Made by a program: the position numbers and the translations under genes. Shown one piece after another: positions 8,483 to 18,611 of a stretch of 36,785 nucleotides of DNA. The stretch's first letter is position 1; every line of letters starts with the position of its first letter. Under the pieces are notes generated by a model. That model had not been told where the DNA came from. It did no database searches and worked only from the letters and a program-made list of their open reading frames with translations. The DNA comes from Turicibacter sp. GTDB taxonomy: Bacteria > Bacillota_I > Bacilli_A > MOL361 > Turicibacteraceae. Where the stretch lies: positions 1-36,785 of the forward strand of contig WRAJ01000022.1 in assembly GCA_009780245.1 (NCBI GenBank), written 5' to 3'.

Positions 8483-8935
8483 ATGGCGTTAAAAATTGCA
8501 ATCGCAAGTGATCACGGCGGCTTTGAGCTGAAACAAAAAATCGTCACTTTACTTGCTGATCTAGGTTTGGTACACACCGATTTTGGACCTACGAGTAGCG
8601 ACGCGGTTGACTACCCAGACTACGCTTTTTTAGTTGGATCAAAAGTGGTGAGCGGGGAATTTGACCGCGGGATTTTGATTTGTGGAACGGGTGTCGGTAT
8701 TAGTATTGCAGCGAACAAAGTAAAAGGGGTGCGTTGTGCGTTGGTGCACGATGTGTTTACTGCCAAAGCGACGCGTCAGCATAACGATTCGAACGTGTTA
8801 GCGATGGGCGGTCGTGTCATCGGTGATGAATTGGCCTTGCTTATTGTTAAGACGTGGCTGGAAGAGGCATTTATGGGCGAGCATCATGCAGGGCGCGTTG
8901 CTAAGATTGCTGCGTATGAGTGCGCGTCAAATTAA
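8483..8935 (+). CDS. rpiB: Ribose-5-phosphate isomerase B (RpiB/LacA/LacB family)
   Basis: Interconverts ribose 5-phosphate and ribulose 5-phosphate. It has 150 residues, the usual length. The N-terminus IASDHGGFELK provides the phosphate-binding Asp-His, DFGPTSSDAVDYPDYA follows, and GILICGTGVGISIAANK holds the active-site Cys and anion hole. KATRQHNDSNVLAMGGRVIG is the C-terminal signature. A strong SD (AAAGGAGG) precedes ATG. It lies just upstream of atpI, as in several Bacillota where rpiB, upp and glyA lead towards the atp operon. The close relatives LacA/LacB act on galactose 6-phosphate, but no lactose genes are nearby. It could use ribulose 5-phosphate made by gnd. Confidence 0.9.
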   Translation: MALKIAIASDHGGFELKQKIVTLLADLGLVHTDFGPTSSDAVDYPDYAFLVGSKVVSGEFDRGILICGTGVGISIAANKVKGVRCALVHDVFTAKATRQHNDSNVLAMGGRVIGDELALLIVKTWLEEAFMGEHHAGRVAKIAAYECASN

Positions 8936-8998
8936 TATTCAGTTTAAGTTGCCGTGCTAAACTGCGATCATTGTGTCGGAACCGGGAGGTGAAACGTC

Positions 8999-9379
8999 AT
9001 GTCTAAGTTAAGGGATAACCCCGCAAAAGAAGTACCGAGGCGTGTGCTAATCCTAGCACCCATTATCACGTTGTTAATTTTTGCTGCAACCTTTATATTT
9101 GAGTTTAACTTTTTTGTTGTGGGAGGCTTTTTCTGGTTAGCCACGTTTGCCAACATGATTGCCTTTCATTTAATTGTCAAAGGTGCAGACCGGATGATTA
9201 CTAAAAAGCAAGCGGGCGAAAAAGCAACGATCATGCCGAATTTAATGATTCGCTATTGCCTATACATTGTGGTATTGCTCGGGGCCGTGACATTAGGCGA
9301 CTTGCCAGCACTCATTGCCGCATTTATCGGGGTACAAATGTCACAAATCGTGATTAAACTCGATTCATTTGTCGGATAA
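8999..9379 (+). CDS. atpI: ATP synthase accessory protein AtpI (subunit I)
   Basis: A small membrane protein of 126 residues with about four hydrophobic helices, in the position of atpI at the head of the atp operon. After a short charged N-terminus there are two helices (about 17-36 and 39-62), a basic loop with KGADRMITKKQAGEKA, then two more helices near 80-120. AtpI proteins are poorly conserved; in other bacteria they help assemble the c-ring or bind Mg2+. GGGAGGTGA precedes the ATG. Position and topology carry this call more than motif matches. It is followed after 20 nt by the a-subunit gene. Confidence 0.75.
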   Translation: MSKLRDNPAKEVPRRVLILAPIITLLIFAATFIFEFNFFVVGGFFWLATFANMIAFHLIVKGADRMITKKQAGEKATIMPNLMIRYCLYIVVLLGAVTLGDLPALIAAFIGVQMSQIVIKLDSFVG

Positions 9380-9399
9380 TATTTTAAGGAGGTGATTGG

Positions 9400-10131
9400 A
9401 TGGATATAACATTAACATTTGGTGATATTGTTTTGGAACCTACGATAGTGAACTCACTATTAGTCGTTGTGGGATTAACGATCTTTTTTATCATTTGTAG
9501 TATGGTGATAAAAAAAGCAGATCCGACAAAACCATCCACTGGATTCATGGGCTTAATTGAGTTCGTTTATAGTGCCCTACACGATTTTACTAGTAATGCC
9601 ATTGGTGATGCGGCGTTAAGATTCATTCCGTTCGTGGTCACGGCCGTGTTTTATTTAGCTGTGGCGAATCTGATTGGATTGTTAGGATTGACAGCACCGA
9701 CCACTAACATTAACATCACAGTAGCATTGGCCGTTATCACGCTATTATACATTATGTTTTCGGGAATTTTCTCAAAAGGTTTGTTGCGTTATTTGAAGGA
9801 CAATTACATGGGAAGTGTACGTGGATTCTTGTTGGTATTGTTTATCCCGATTAACATTGTTGGAGAACTATCAAAGATTATTTCACTATCGTTTCGTTTG
9901 TTTGGTAACATTGTGAGTGGTGCCCTATTACTTACCCTTGTGACGGGATTACTTAGCTGGTTGTTTACTGTGTTAGTTCCGCTTGGCGGGGTTGTAGGTG
10001 GTGCGTTTAGTGTCAGTTTGTTACCGGCGCTTAATGCTTACTTCGATATCTTTGCCGGGTTGATGCAGACGTTTATTTTCTGTACGTTGACGACGATGTG
10101 GATTAGGGCGGCGGTTGAGAGTGAGAGTTAG
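9400..10131 (+). CDS. atpB: ATP synthase F0 subunit a
   Basis: The 243-residue membrane subunit that forms the ion half-channels against the c-ring. The essential Arg lies in the conserved helix segment LSFRLFGNIVSGALLL (about residues 165-180). An early segment GLIEFVYSALHDF and the C-terminal stretch LMQTFIFCTLTTMW are family-typical. A strong SD AAGGAGGTGAT lies before the ATG. Whether the channel passes H+ or Na+ cannot be decided from this subunit by eye, but the c subunit suggests Na+. Confidence 0.93.
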   Translation: MDITLTFGDIVLEPTIVNSLLVVVGLTIFFIICSMVIKKADPTKPSTGFMGLIEFVYSALHDFTSNAIGDAALRFIPFVVTAVFYLAVANLIGLLGLTAPTTNINITVALAVITLLYIMFSGIFSKGLLRYLKDNYMGSVRGFLLVLFIPINIVGELSKIISLSFRLFGNIVSGALLLTLVTGLLSWLFTVLVPLGGVVGGAFSVSLLPALNAYFDIFAGLMQTFIFCTLTTMWIRAAVESES

Positions 10132-10192
10132 GGGCGTTTATTGTGAAATATAATACATGAGAATAATGAGATTTAAAGGAGAATGATTGATT

Positions 10193-10450
10193 ATGGATGG
10201 AATTACAACTGAAGGATTTATTATCGGGATGTCAGTATTGGCAGCGGCAATTGCTATGATACCAGCTGCAACTTCTGGTTTAGCGCAAGGTTTGGCAACT
10301 GGAAAAGCGGTAGAGGCCGTTGGTCGTCAACCGGAAGCTGGTGGAGAGGTTAGAAGTACGTTGATCATGGGTCTTGCTTTAACGGAGACGTCTGGTATTT
10401 ACGGGCTGATTGTTGCGATGGCTTTGATTTTTGCAAACCCATTTGTTTAA
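10193..10450 (+). CDS. atpE: ATP synthase F0 subunit c, with Na+-type ligand set
   Basis: The 85-residue two-helix hairpin that builds the rotor ring. The polar loop is GRQPEAGGE, and the second helix has the ion-carrying Glu in LTETSGIYG. With the ATG at 10193, numbering coincides with the well-studied Ilyobacter tartaricus subunit: Gln32 in helix 1, Glu65, Thr66 (Ser there) and Tyr70. Those are the side chains that coordinate Na+ or its hydrogen-bond network in sodium ATP synthases; proton-only rings usually lack Gln32 and the hydroxyl after Glu65. A TTG two codons earlier has closer SD spacing (5 nt against 11 nt for the ATG) and remains possible. Confidence 0.93.
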   Translation: MDGITTEGFIIGMSVLAAAIAMIPAATSGLAQGLATGKAVEAVGRQPEAGGEVRSTLIMGLALTETSGIYGLIVAMALIFANPFV

Positions 10451-10490
10451 ACCTAAAACTTAATTTTATTTAAAAGGAGATGGGTGAGCA

Positions 10491-10988
10491 ATGATAAGTT
10501 TAGATCCTAATTTAACAACGTTTTTGATCCAGATCGCGGCAACGATTGCGTTGTTTATTGTGGCAAAAATTTTCTTTACAAAGCCAATGAAAGCATTTAT
10601 GGACAAGCGCCATGCTTTTGTGCAGGGGCAATTTGATGAAGCGGAAACGGCAAAAAATGAAGCGGAGCAACTTCAAAAAGCGTCTAGGCTTGAGTTGATG
10701 ACTGCCAAAGATAATGCGAATCAAATCGTTGAGGCAGCCAAAGGTGAAGCGGATGTGAAGCAAGAGGCGATTCTCGAACAAGCGCGTGTGGACGCAGAAG
10801 CAGAAATGCGTCGCGCGCAAGAGGATATTAAGCGTGAGCGTCAGAATATGCTAGAGACAACGAAAAAAGAGATCGCCGAAATCGCGACGTCTGCCACTGA
10901 GAAATTAATTAAAAAAGAAATTGACGAGCAAGTGCATGCTGATTTATTTGCTGAATTTGTCGGACTTGTAGGTGGTTCAAATGAATAG
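10491..10988 (+). CDS. atpF: ATP synthase F0 subunit b
   Basis: The peripheral-stalk subunit, 165 residues. One N-terminal membrane helix (about 9-28) is followed by [21 protein letters not shown] and a long, charged, heptad-like helix rich in Ala, Glu and Lys, ending near a typical b C-terminus ([14 protein letters not shown]). There is a single b gene and no b'. Its C-terminus is normal, so this is not a b-delta fusion as in mycobacteria. The stop codon lies inside the start of the next gene (ATGAATAG), an 8-nt overlap, where most operons would have a complete delta gene. Confidence 0.93.
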   Translation: MISLDPNLTTFLIQIAATIALFIVAKIFFTKPMKAFMDKRHAFVQGQFDEAETAKNEAEQLQKASRLELMTAKDNANQIVEAAKGEADVKQEAILEQARVDAEAEMRRAQEDIKRERQNMLETTKKEIAEIATSATEKLIKKEIDEQVHADLFAEFVGLVGGSNE

Positions 10989-12651
10989 CGGTATTCTTTA
11001 TAGTGCAGTGACGTTGAAGCCTGAGCAAATTGCGACGCTAACGCAGGTGATGTCTGACAAGCTTGGCAAGGCGATCACCATTGACGTGCAGATTGACGAA
11101 ACGATCATCGGTGGGTATAAATTACTCGTTGATGACGTGTTATATGATTTTACAATTTCTACTGGTTTAGAAAGTTTCAAATCAAACATCACGGAGTTCC
11201 AACCTGGACTCGGTGTGTTTGAGGTTGGGACAGTTTTAAACGTGGGGGATGGGATTGCTTTTTCAAGCGGTCTGGGTGATGCGATGTCGATGGAGATCGT
11301 CGAGTTTTCCTCAGGAACGTTTGGGATGATTCAGAATTTAGAGGCTGAGCGTGTCGGGATCGTGTTATTTGGTGACTTCTCGGGCGTTGCGGTTGGGGAT
11401 GAGGTTCGTCGGACGGGGCGCATTATGTCGGTGCCGGTTGGCGAGGCTCTTTTAGGCCGTGTTGTGGATTCGCTCGGGCAGCCGATTGATGGGCTTGGGT
11501 TGATCGACACGGACAAAACGCGCCCGATTGAGGTGAAGGCCTCAGGCGTTATGGCGCGTCAGTCGGTGGACGAGTCTTTAGAAACGGGGATCAAAGCGAT
11601 CGATGCGTTGGTACCGATTGGTCGCGGGCAACGTGAGTTGATCATTGGTGACCGTCAAACCGGGAAGACATCGATTGCCCTTGATGCAATCCTCAATCAA
11701 AAAGGCAAAGACGTCATCTGTATCTATGTGGCCATTGGCCAGAAAGAATCCACGGTAACGTCGGTTGTCAATACGCTTAAACAACATGACGCACTCGCTT
11801 ATACCATTGTGGTATCGGCCTCTGCTTCAACGCCGGCGCCGATGCAGTATATTGCGCCTTATTCGGGCTGTACGATGGCGGAGGAATTTATGTATGCGGG
11901 GCGTGACGTGTTGATCGTCTATGATGACTTGTCGAAGCAAGCCGCAGCCTATCGTGAATTATCGTTATTGTTGAAACGACCACCCGGGCGTGAGGCCTTC
12001 CCTGGAGACGTGTTTTATTTGCATTCAAGGCTACTCGAACGCGCTGCGAAATTGAACGATGCTTTAGGTGGCGGATCAATTACTGCCTTGCCATTTATTG
12101 AAACGCAAGCCAGTGATTTATCGGCTTACGTCGCGACGAACGTGATTTCGATTACCGACGGGCAGATCTTTTTAAAGTCGGATTACTTCCATTCAGGGGT
12201 TCGCCCGGCGATTGACGCTGGGTTATCGGTATCGCGAGTCGGTGGGGCGGCGCAGATTAAAGCGATGAAGAAAGTAGCGGGAACGTTGCGTTTAGATTTA
12301 GCTTCGTACCGTGAGCTAGAGGTGTTTGCGCAGTTCGGATCGGATTTAGACCCAGCGACCGTTGCTAAATTAGAACGCGGTGCACGGATTGTAGAGGTGC
12401 TGAAACAGCCAGTTAACGCCCCGATTCCTGTGCAAAAGCAGGTTTGTATCTTGTACGCGTTAGTTAATGGATTTTTGGATGACGTTGACGTTGACGATAT
12501 CGGTCGTTTCGAGTGGGATTTCTATGACTTTTTGGATAATGCCCATCCGGAAATCTTGGCGCACATTGTTGAAACGAGTGACTTACCGGATGAGTCGGAA
12601 TTGAAAGCTGTGATTGTTGCGTTTAAGGAGAATTTTAGAACGGAGGATTAA
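10981..12651 (+). CDS. atpA: Fused ATP synthase delta C-terminal domain and alpha subunit
   Basis: A 556-residue F1 alpha subunit with an unusual front. From about residue 61 it is ordinary alpha: [14 protein letters not shown], Walker A GDRQTGKT (223-230), and a normal C-terminal helical domain. The first ~60 residues do not match the alpha N-terminus. They match the delta (OSCP) C-terminal domain in order: [13 protein letters not shown], then the strand ITIDVQID, the hallmark IGGY, VDDVLYD, and LESFK. Normal alpha is about 502 residues. No separate delta gene is present, and the ~105-residue delta N-terminal domain is absent. The ATG at 10981 overlaps the b stop codon with only a weak SD; a GTG three codons earlier is possible. 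The frame is continuous, so a simple frameshift does not explain it. Confidence 0.93.
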   Translation: MNSGILYSAVTLKPEQIATLTQVMSDKLGKAITIDVQIDETIIGGYKLLVDDVLYDFTISTGLESFKSNITEFQPGLGVFEVGTVLNVGDGIAFSSGLGDAMSMEIVEFSSGTFGMIQNLEAERVGIVLFGDFSGVAVGDEVRRTGRIMSVPVGEALLGRVVDSLGQPIDGLGLIDTDKTRPIEVKASGVMARQSVDESLETGIKAIDALVPIGRGQRELIIGDRQTGKTSIALDAILNQKGKDVICIYVAIGQKESTVTSVVNTLKQHDALAYTIVVSASASTPAPMQYIAPYSGCTMAEEFMYAGRDVLIVYDDLSKQAAAYRELSLLLKRPPGREAFPGDVFYLHSRLLERAAKLNDALGGGSITALPFIETQASDLSAYVATNVISITDGQIFLKSDYFHSGVRPAIDAGLSVSRVGGAAQIKAMKKVAGTLRLDLASYRELEVFAQFGSDLDPATVAKLERGARIVEVLKQPVNAPIPVQKQVCILYALVNGFLDDVDVDDIGRFEWDFYDFLDNAHPEILAHIVETSDLPDESELKAVIVAFKENFRTED

Positions 12652-12674
12652 GAGTATAAAGGAGGTGCCAATAA

Positions 12675-15388
<2,714 letters not shown>

Positions 15389-15389
<1 letters not shown>

Positions 15390-15604
15390 TGAATCCGACG
15401 CCACTCTTTGTTGTTTTTTTATATATTGTACTGCTACCGGTTGTATTTAAAGTGCTGCAGTATACGAGGCTTGATGAGATGTTTAAGCGGAAGACGCCAC
15501 CGAATTTTATGGTGTTGATGTATGTGTTGTTGACGATTGCGATTACGCAGTTGGTTGTGGGGTATTTTGTGGCGGTGTTTGGATGGTTGGGGGAGGTTTT
15601 TTAG
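15389..15604 (+). CDS. DUF1146 family small membrane protein (YwzB-like)
   Basis: A 71-residue protein with two hydrophobic helices (about 5-24 and 41-64) joined by a charged loop LDEMFKRKTPPNF. Small DUF1146 proteins of this shape follow atpC in many Bacillota (ywzB in B. subtilis). The start overlaps the atpC stop by one base and no SD is needed beyond GGGAGG inside atpC. The function is unknown; co-location suggests a role in ATP synthase assembly or the membrane, which is inference. Confidence 0.75.
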
Positions 15605-15700
15605 GTATTTTTCGGTGATTAGTTTGTGGTCGTCCCTTTAATTTAGTTTTGTGATTGTTTTTGTTTATTTCTCTTAAGCTTGTGGTGCCTTTTGGCTTAC

Positions 15701-15818
15701 TGGGGTAGTGATGAGGTGTTACCTGCACCGGTTTTTATGTAGCGAATGGCATTCAAGACTTCGCAATTTATTGCGATATAGTCTTGGAGCATGCAGCTAA
15801 CACCTAACCACTACCTTA
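15701..15818 (+). repeat. Large imperfect inverted repeat, possible structured RNA or MITE-like element
   Basis: Nested pairings are visible: GGTAGTG (15704-15710) with CACTACC (15809-15815), AGGTGTTA (15714-15721) with TAACACCT (15798-15805), and CTGCA (15723-15727) with TGCAG (15792-15796). Inside is a separate hairpin, AAGACT/AGTCTT with TCGCAA/TTGCGA around a TTTA loop (15755-15785). The total span is about 118 nt, followed by a T-rich run. It could be the atp terminator, a small RNA or a miniature inverted-repeat element. I recognise no known RNA family. Confidence 0.6.
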
Positions 15819-15869
15819 TCTTTTTGGGTCTGTAGAGGGCTCAGGTTATGAGTGCTAATAGTAATAAAT

Positions 15870-15933
15870 AAAACCTCCCTCGCATAAGCTTACTGAGTAC
15901 AAGTACTTTGATGAAGCAATAGACGGAGGTTTT
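15870..15933 (+). promoter_or_regulatory. Inverted repeat able to sequester the spoIID ribosome binding site
   Basis: AAAACCTCC (15870-15878) is exactly complementary to GGAGGTTTT (15925-15933), which contains the spoIID SD. The intervening loop holds a second small stem AGTAC/GTACT. If the RNA starts upstream of 15870, the SD would be masked. If it starts inside the loop, it would be free, so the promoter position could set translation level. Confidence 0.5.
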
Positions 15934-15934
15934 T

Positions 15935-16936
15935 ATGATGAAGTTAGATCGAAAGACAAAAAAAGCGTTGGCAATTGTGGTGGGTTTTATTGGCATTTTA
16001 ATTTTGATGCCGATGATGATTATGTCGTTTGCGTCAACGGTGGATACGCCGTCGTTTGTAGGGGTATCGTTTGATTTTCTATCGGGCGATGTTGACGATG
16101 TGCTGGAAGAGGCGCCGAACAATTTTTATATCACGGTGTATCGCACAGAAACTTCTGAGTTTCAGGAAATCGAATTTGAGCGTTATTTGATTGGCGTGGT
16201 TGCAGCGGAAATGCCAGCTTTGTTTGAGCTGGATGCTTTGCGTGCGCAGGCGATTGCGGCGCGGACGTATGCGATGCGGATTTTGGCACACGACGATTAC
16301 ATTTTAGACACGGTCATGCATCAGGTGTTTCTGGACGATGATCAACTCAGGGATCGTTGGGGGGATGCGTTTGATGTTCATTTTGCGACTATCGAAGAGG
16401 CGGTTACTTCGACGCAAGGGATCGTGATTACACATGAAGGCGAGTTGATTACGCCGATGTTTTTTGCGATGAGTAACGGTGCCACGGAAAACTCGGAAGA
16501 TGTCTTTCCAAGCGAACGGCCTTATTTAAGATCAGTAGCAAGCAGCGGGTACGAGGATCACGACCGCTTCGCTGTGGAAGAAGGCTTTAGTATCGAAAAC
16601 TTAAGAGCCGCTTTCGGTGATGACAACATCACCATCGATAACATTATTATCTTAGAAGAAAGCGCCGGTGGCAATGTTGCGCAAGTCCAAGTGGGAAGCG
16701 AAATTTTCACCGGACGTGACGTAAGAGAAATACTCGGATTGCGCTCGGCCTCATTCTCAGTAGCGGAAGCACCAGGGGGTATCCTCTTTACCACTTACGG
16801 TAACGGCCATGGGGTAGGGATGAGCCAGCACGGGGCTAACGTGATGGCCCAAAACGGTGCCGACTACCGGGAGATTCTTCAACATTTTTATCAAGATGTT
16901 GAACTGGTCGAAGTTTTTTTAACGAATGATGAATAA
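15935..16936 (+). CDS. spoIID: Stage II sporulation protein D, peptidoglycan lytic transglycosylase
   Basis: Cleaves glycan strands during engulfment, together with SpoIIM and SpoIIP, on the mother-cell side. It has 333 residues. A basic start is followed by one membrane helix (about 12-34), a low-complexity linker, then the SpoIID domain: YLIGVVAAEMPALF holds the catalytic Glu, ALRAQAIAARTYAMR follows, and the C-terminus has GNGHGVGMSQHGANVMA. SD GGAGG suggests ATG 15935 or 15938. It lies after the atp operon and before spoIIQ as in Bacillus, but murA, usually between atp and spoIID, is missing. The domain is also found in non-sporulation LytB-like proteins; the neighbour spoIIQ supports the sporulation role. 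Confidence 0.92.
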   Translation: MMKLDRKTKKALAIVVGFIGILILMPMMIMSFASTVDTPSFVGVSFDFLSGDVDDVLEEAPNNFYITVYRTETSEFQEIEFERYLIGVVAAEMPALFELDALRAQAIAARTYAMRILAHDDYILDTVMHQVFLDDDQLRDRWGDAFDVHFATIEEAVTSTQGIVITHEGELITPMFFAMSNGATENSEDVFPSERPYLRSVASSGYEDHDRFAVEEGFSIENLRAAFGDDNITIDNIIILEESAGGNVAQVQVGSEIFTGRDVREILGLRSASFSVAEAPGGILFTTYGNGHGVGMSQHGANVMAQNGADYREILQHFYQDVELVEVFLTNDE

Positions 16937-16978
16937 AACTTGATCATCTTGCTCATGATATGTGCGAGGTGATAAGAA

Positions 16979-17656
16979 ATGAAAAGAATTAAAAAGTTTT
17001 TTAAAAAAGCTGATCCAGTGACCATGGCTTTAGTAGGATTACTTGTGGTTAGCTCAATCTTCGCTTGGGTACAAATAGCAGGAACAGGGGGCGATTCAGT
17101 ACCTGTAACGGGACCTGCATCAACGCCGATCGAGTCTGATGCACCAGTTTTCTCACCGGTTGATGTTCCTGTATTTGGACCAGCGGAAAGCTTTATTGCT
17201 CCGATTGCAGAAAGTGATTTTACTATTACGACGACGTTCTTTGATGAAGCAAGCACGGATGCTGCGGCATTGGCAAGTAGTATTTTTTACTTCCAGATCG
17301 GGGCTGGGAAATACAGTCACCCATCGAATGGCGCTAGCTTCTCAGCGACGAGCGGCGATGTGGTAGACGTTGTGGCGCCACTGTCGGGGACGGTTTCGGG
17401 TGTCATTGATAACGACCCGGTTCGCGGAACGATTGTGACGATTGACCACGACGAAGGGATTAGAACCGTTTTGACTGGCGTATATAACGTGAACGTTGTT
17501 GCGGGGGATGATGTTGATCAGGGAGATGTACTCGGTGTGACAGGCTTGTCGCGATTAGAGCCGGACTCAGGCAACGTGGTTCACTTGGAAGTCATTCAAA
17601 GCGGCAACTACATTAACCCGGAAAGTATCATCGGTAGAAACATTGATGATCTGTAA
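16979..17656 (+). CDS. spoIIQ: SpoIIQ-like degenerate M23 (LytM) protein
   Basis: A 225-residue membrane-anchored protein. Basic N-terminus, one membrane helix (about 13-34), a Pro/Ser-rich linker, then an M23/LytM fold from about 100. Metal ligands look degraded: the HxH near the end is VVH (only His202), and the usual Asp of the first ligand motif is replaced near 114-120, leaving His114 out of register. B. subtilis SpoIIQ is also catalytically dead and binds SpoIIIAH across the engulfing membranes. The position right after spoIID matches spoIIQ. SD GAGGTGAT is present. No clear sigma-F promoter was found in the 42-nt gap. An inactive M23 regulator is the alternative. Confidence 0.85.
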   Translation: MKRIKKFFKKADPVTMALVGLLVVSSIFAWVQIAGTGGDSVPVTGPASTPIESDAPVFSPVDVPVFGPAESFIAPIAESDFTITTTFFDEASTDAAALASSIFYFQIGAGKYSHPSNGASFSATSGDVVDVVAPLSGTVSGVIDNDPVRGTIVTIDHDEGIRTVLTGVYNVNVVAGDDVDQGDVLGVTGLSRLEPDSGNVVHLEVIQSGNYINPESIIGRNIDDL

Positions 17657-17664
17657 GATTTGAA

Positions 17665-17691
17665 AGCTCGCTATTGTAGCGGGTTTTTTTT
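17665..17691 (+). terminator. Intrinsic terminator after spoIIQ
   Basis: CTCGCTA (17667-17673) pairs with TAGCGGG (17677-17683) around a 3-nt loop, followed by eight T. It starts within 10 nt of the spoIIQ stop. Confidence 0.85.
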
Positions 17692-17721
17692 GTATTTTAT
17701 CTGTGAATTTCTTGTCGATTG

Positions 17722-17730
17722 TGGTATGAT
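17722..17730 (+). promoter_or_regulatory. Extended -10 promoter for ung
   Basis: TGGTATGAT (TG at 17722-17723, hexamer 17725-17730) lies 37 nt before the chosen ung start and after the spoIIQ terminator. The -35 is poor. Confidence 0.45.
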
Positions 17731-17766
17731 TACCCCATCTTAATAGTGAAAGGTTGTGCACATGCG

Positions 17767-18426
17767 ATGACATCTCCAGGTTGGAAAGCATTACTTGAAC
17801 GGGAAACCGCAAAGCCCTATATGAAAGGGTTGAAAGAGAAGATTTTACAGGATTATAATACGAAAACCGTTTATCCGCACCACAAGGATATTTTAAAGGC
17901 ATTGGAGGTGACGCCGCTTGAGGAGGTCAAGGTCGTCATTCTCGGGCAGGACCCTTACCACGGGCCGGGGCAAGCGCAGGGGCTTTCGTTTTCGGTCCCG
18001 AATGGCGTGAAGATGCCGCCGTCGTTGCTTAATATTTTCAAAGAGTTGAGCACAGATTTAAATGTGCCACGACCCGTGAACACGGACTTAACCCCATGGG
18101 CAAAGCAAGGGGTGCTCCTATTAAATACAACATTGACGGTCATACAAGCAACCCCGATGTCACATGCCAATCTCGGCTGGGAAACCTTTACGGATGAGGT
18201 GTTGCAGCTGGTTAACGATCATCGGGAAGCCGTGGTTTTCATTCTCTGGGGCGCTCATGCACAGAAAAAAATGCGCTTCATCGATACGGATAAACACTAT
18301 GTGATTAAATCGACCCATCCATCACCGCTTTCGGCTCACCGTGGGTTCTTTGGAAGCAAGCCCTTCTCGGGAGCCAATGCGTTTCTCGTTCATAAAGGGA
18401 TGCAGCCGATTAATTGGGAGTTGTAA
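17767..18426 (+). CDS. ung: Uracil-DNA glycosylase, family 1
   Basis: Removes uracil from DNA to start base-excision repair. It has 219 residues. The catalytic water-activating motif GQDPYHGPGQAQGLSFSV is present, with LLLNTTLTV in the middle, VFILWGAHAQ later and the DNA minor-groove loop HPSPLSAHRGFFG near the end. The ATG at 17767 begins MTSPGWKALL, as in relatives. Its SD is weak (AAAGG about 13 nt upstream). A longer in-frame start would include the promoter and is unlikely. It is monocistronic, followed by a convergent gene and a shared terminator. Confidence 0.93.
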   Translation: MTSPGWKALLERETAKPYMKGLKEKILQDYNTKTVYPHHKDILKALEVTPLEEVKVVILGQDPYHGPGQAQGLSFSVPNGVKMPPSLLNIFKELSTDLNVPRPVNTDLTPWAKQGVLLLNTTLTVIQATPMSHANLGWETFTDEVLQLVNDHREAVVFILWGAHAQKKMRFIDTDKHYVIKSTHPSPLSAHRGFFGSKPFSGANAFLVHKGMQPINWEL

Positions 18427-18566
18427 AATACGTTGACATTGCAAAAATACAGGTTTTACGCATTAAAATGATCAAAACCTGTAATGAAATTATAATTCTT
18501 ATATTTTGTTTCACTTTAAGGAGCGAGGGGAAGTGCACTACACCAATATTTTCTCAAAAGCATAGG
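18427..18566. other. Short non-coding stretch with a 10-bp dyad
   Basis: Between ung and the shared terminator lies a perfect dyad, TACAGGTTTT (18448-18457) with AAAACCTGTA (18474-18483), 16-nt loop and no T run. A TTGACA (18433-18438) stands just before it, and a TATAAT (18491-18496) just after, but their spacing does not make one promoter. I see no convincing gene. Confidence 0.4.
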
Positions 18567-18605
18567 AAAAGCAGGACTCTCGACGCGAATCGAGATCCTG
18601 CTTTT
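18567..18605. terminator. Bidirectional terminator between ung and the HAD gene
   Basis: AAAAGCAGGA (18567-18576) pairs with TCCTGCTTTT (18596-18605). An inner TCTCG/CGAGA stem follows after a single bulged base. A and T flanks serve both directions. Confidence 0.85.
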
Positions 18606-18611
18606 AAACGT

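Larger units (their letters stand above)
15605..15934 (+). other. Long gene-free stretch between the atp operon and spoIID
   Basis: About 330 nt with no plausible gene. The first ~95 nt are T-rich and show no convincing simple terminator. Then comes the large inverted repeat at 15701-15818 and, nearer spoIID, a smaller repeat that pairs with its SD. The atp transcript probably ends in or just after the large repeat, which is followed by a short T run. Confidence 0.6.

Noticed and set aside
10132..10192. Internal promoter TATAAT before atpE
   Set aside because: No -35 at a suitable distance; AT-rich spacing between genes explains it.
10960..11200. Frameshift or sequencing error that hides a normal delta gene
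   Set aside because: Only 8 nt of overlap separate the b stop from the delta C-terminal part; the missing ~105 residues are not present in any frame, so a frameshift cannot account for it.
15701..15818. tRNA or T-box in the large repeat
   Set aside because: No T-loop, anticodon arrangement or T-box sequence could be found.
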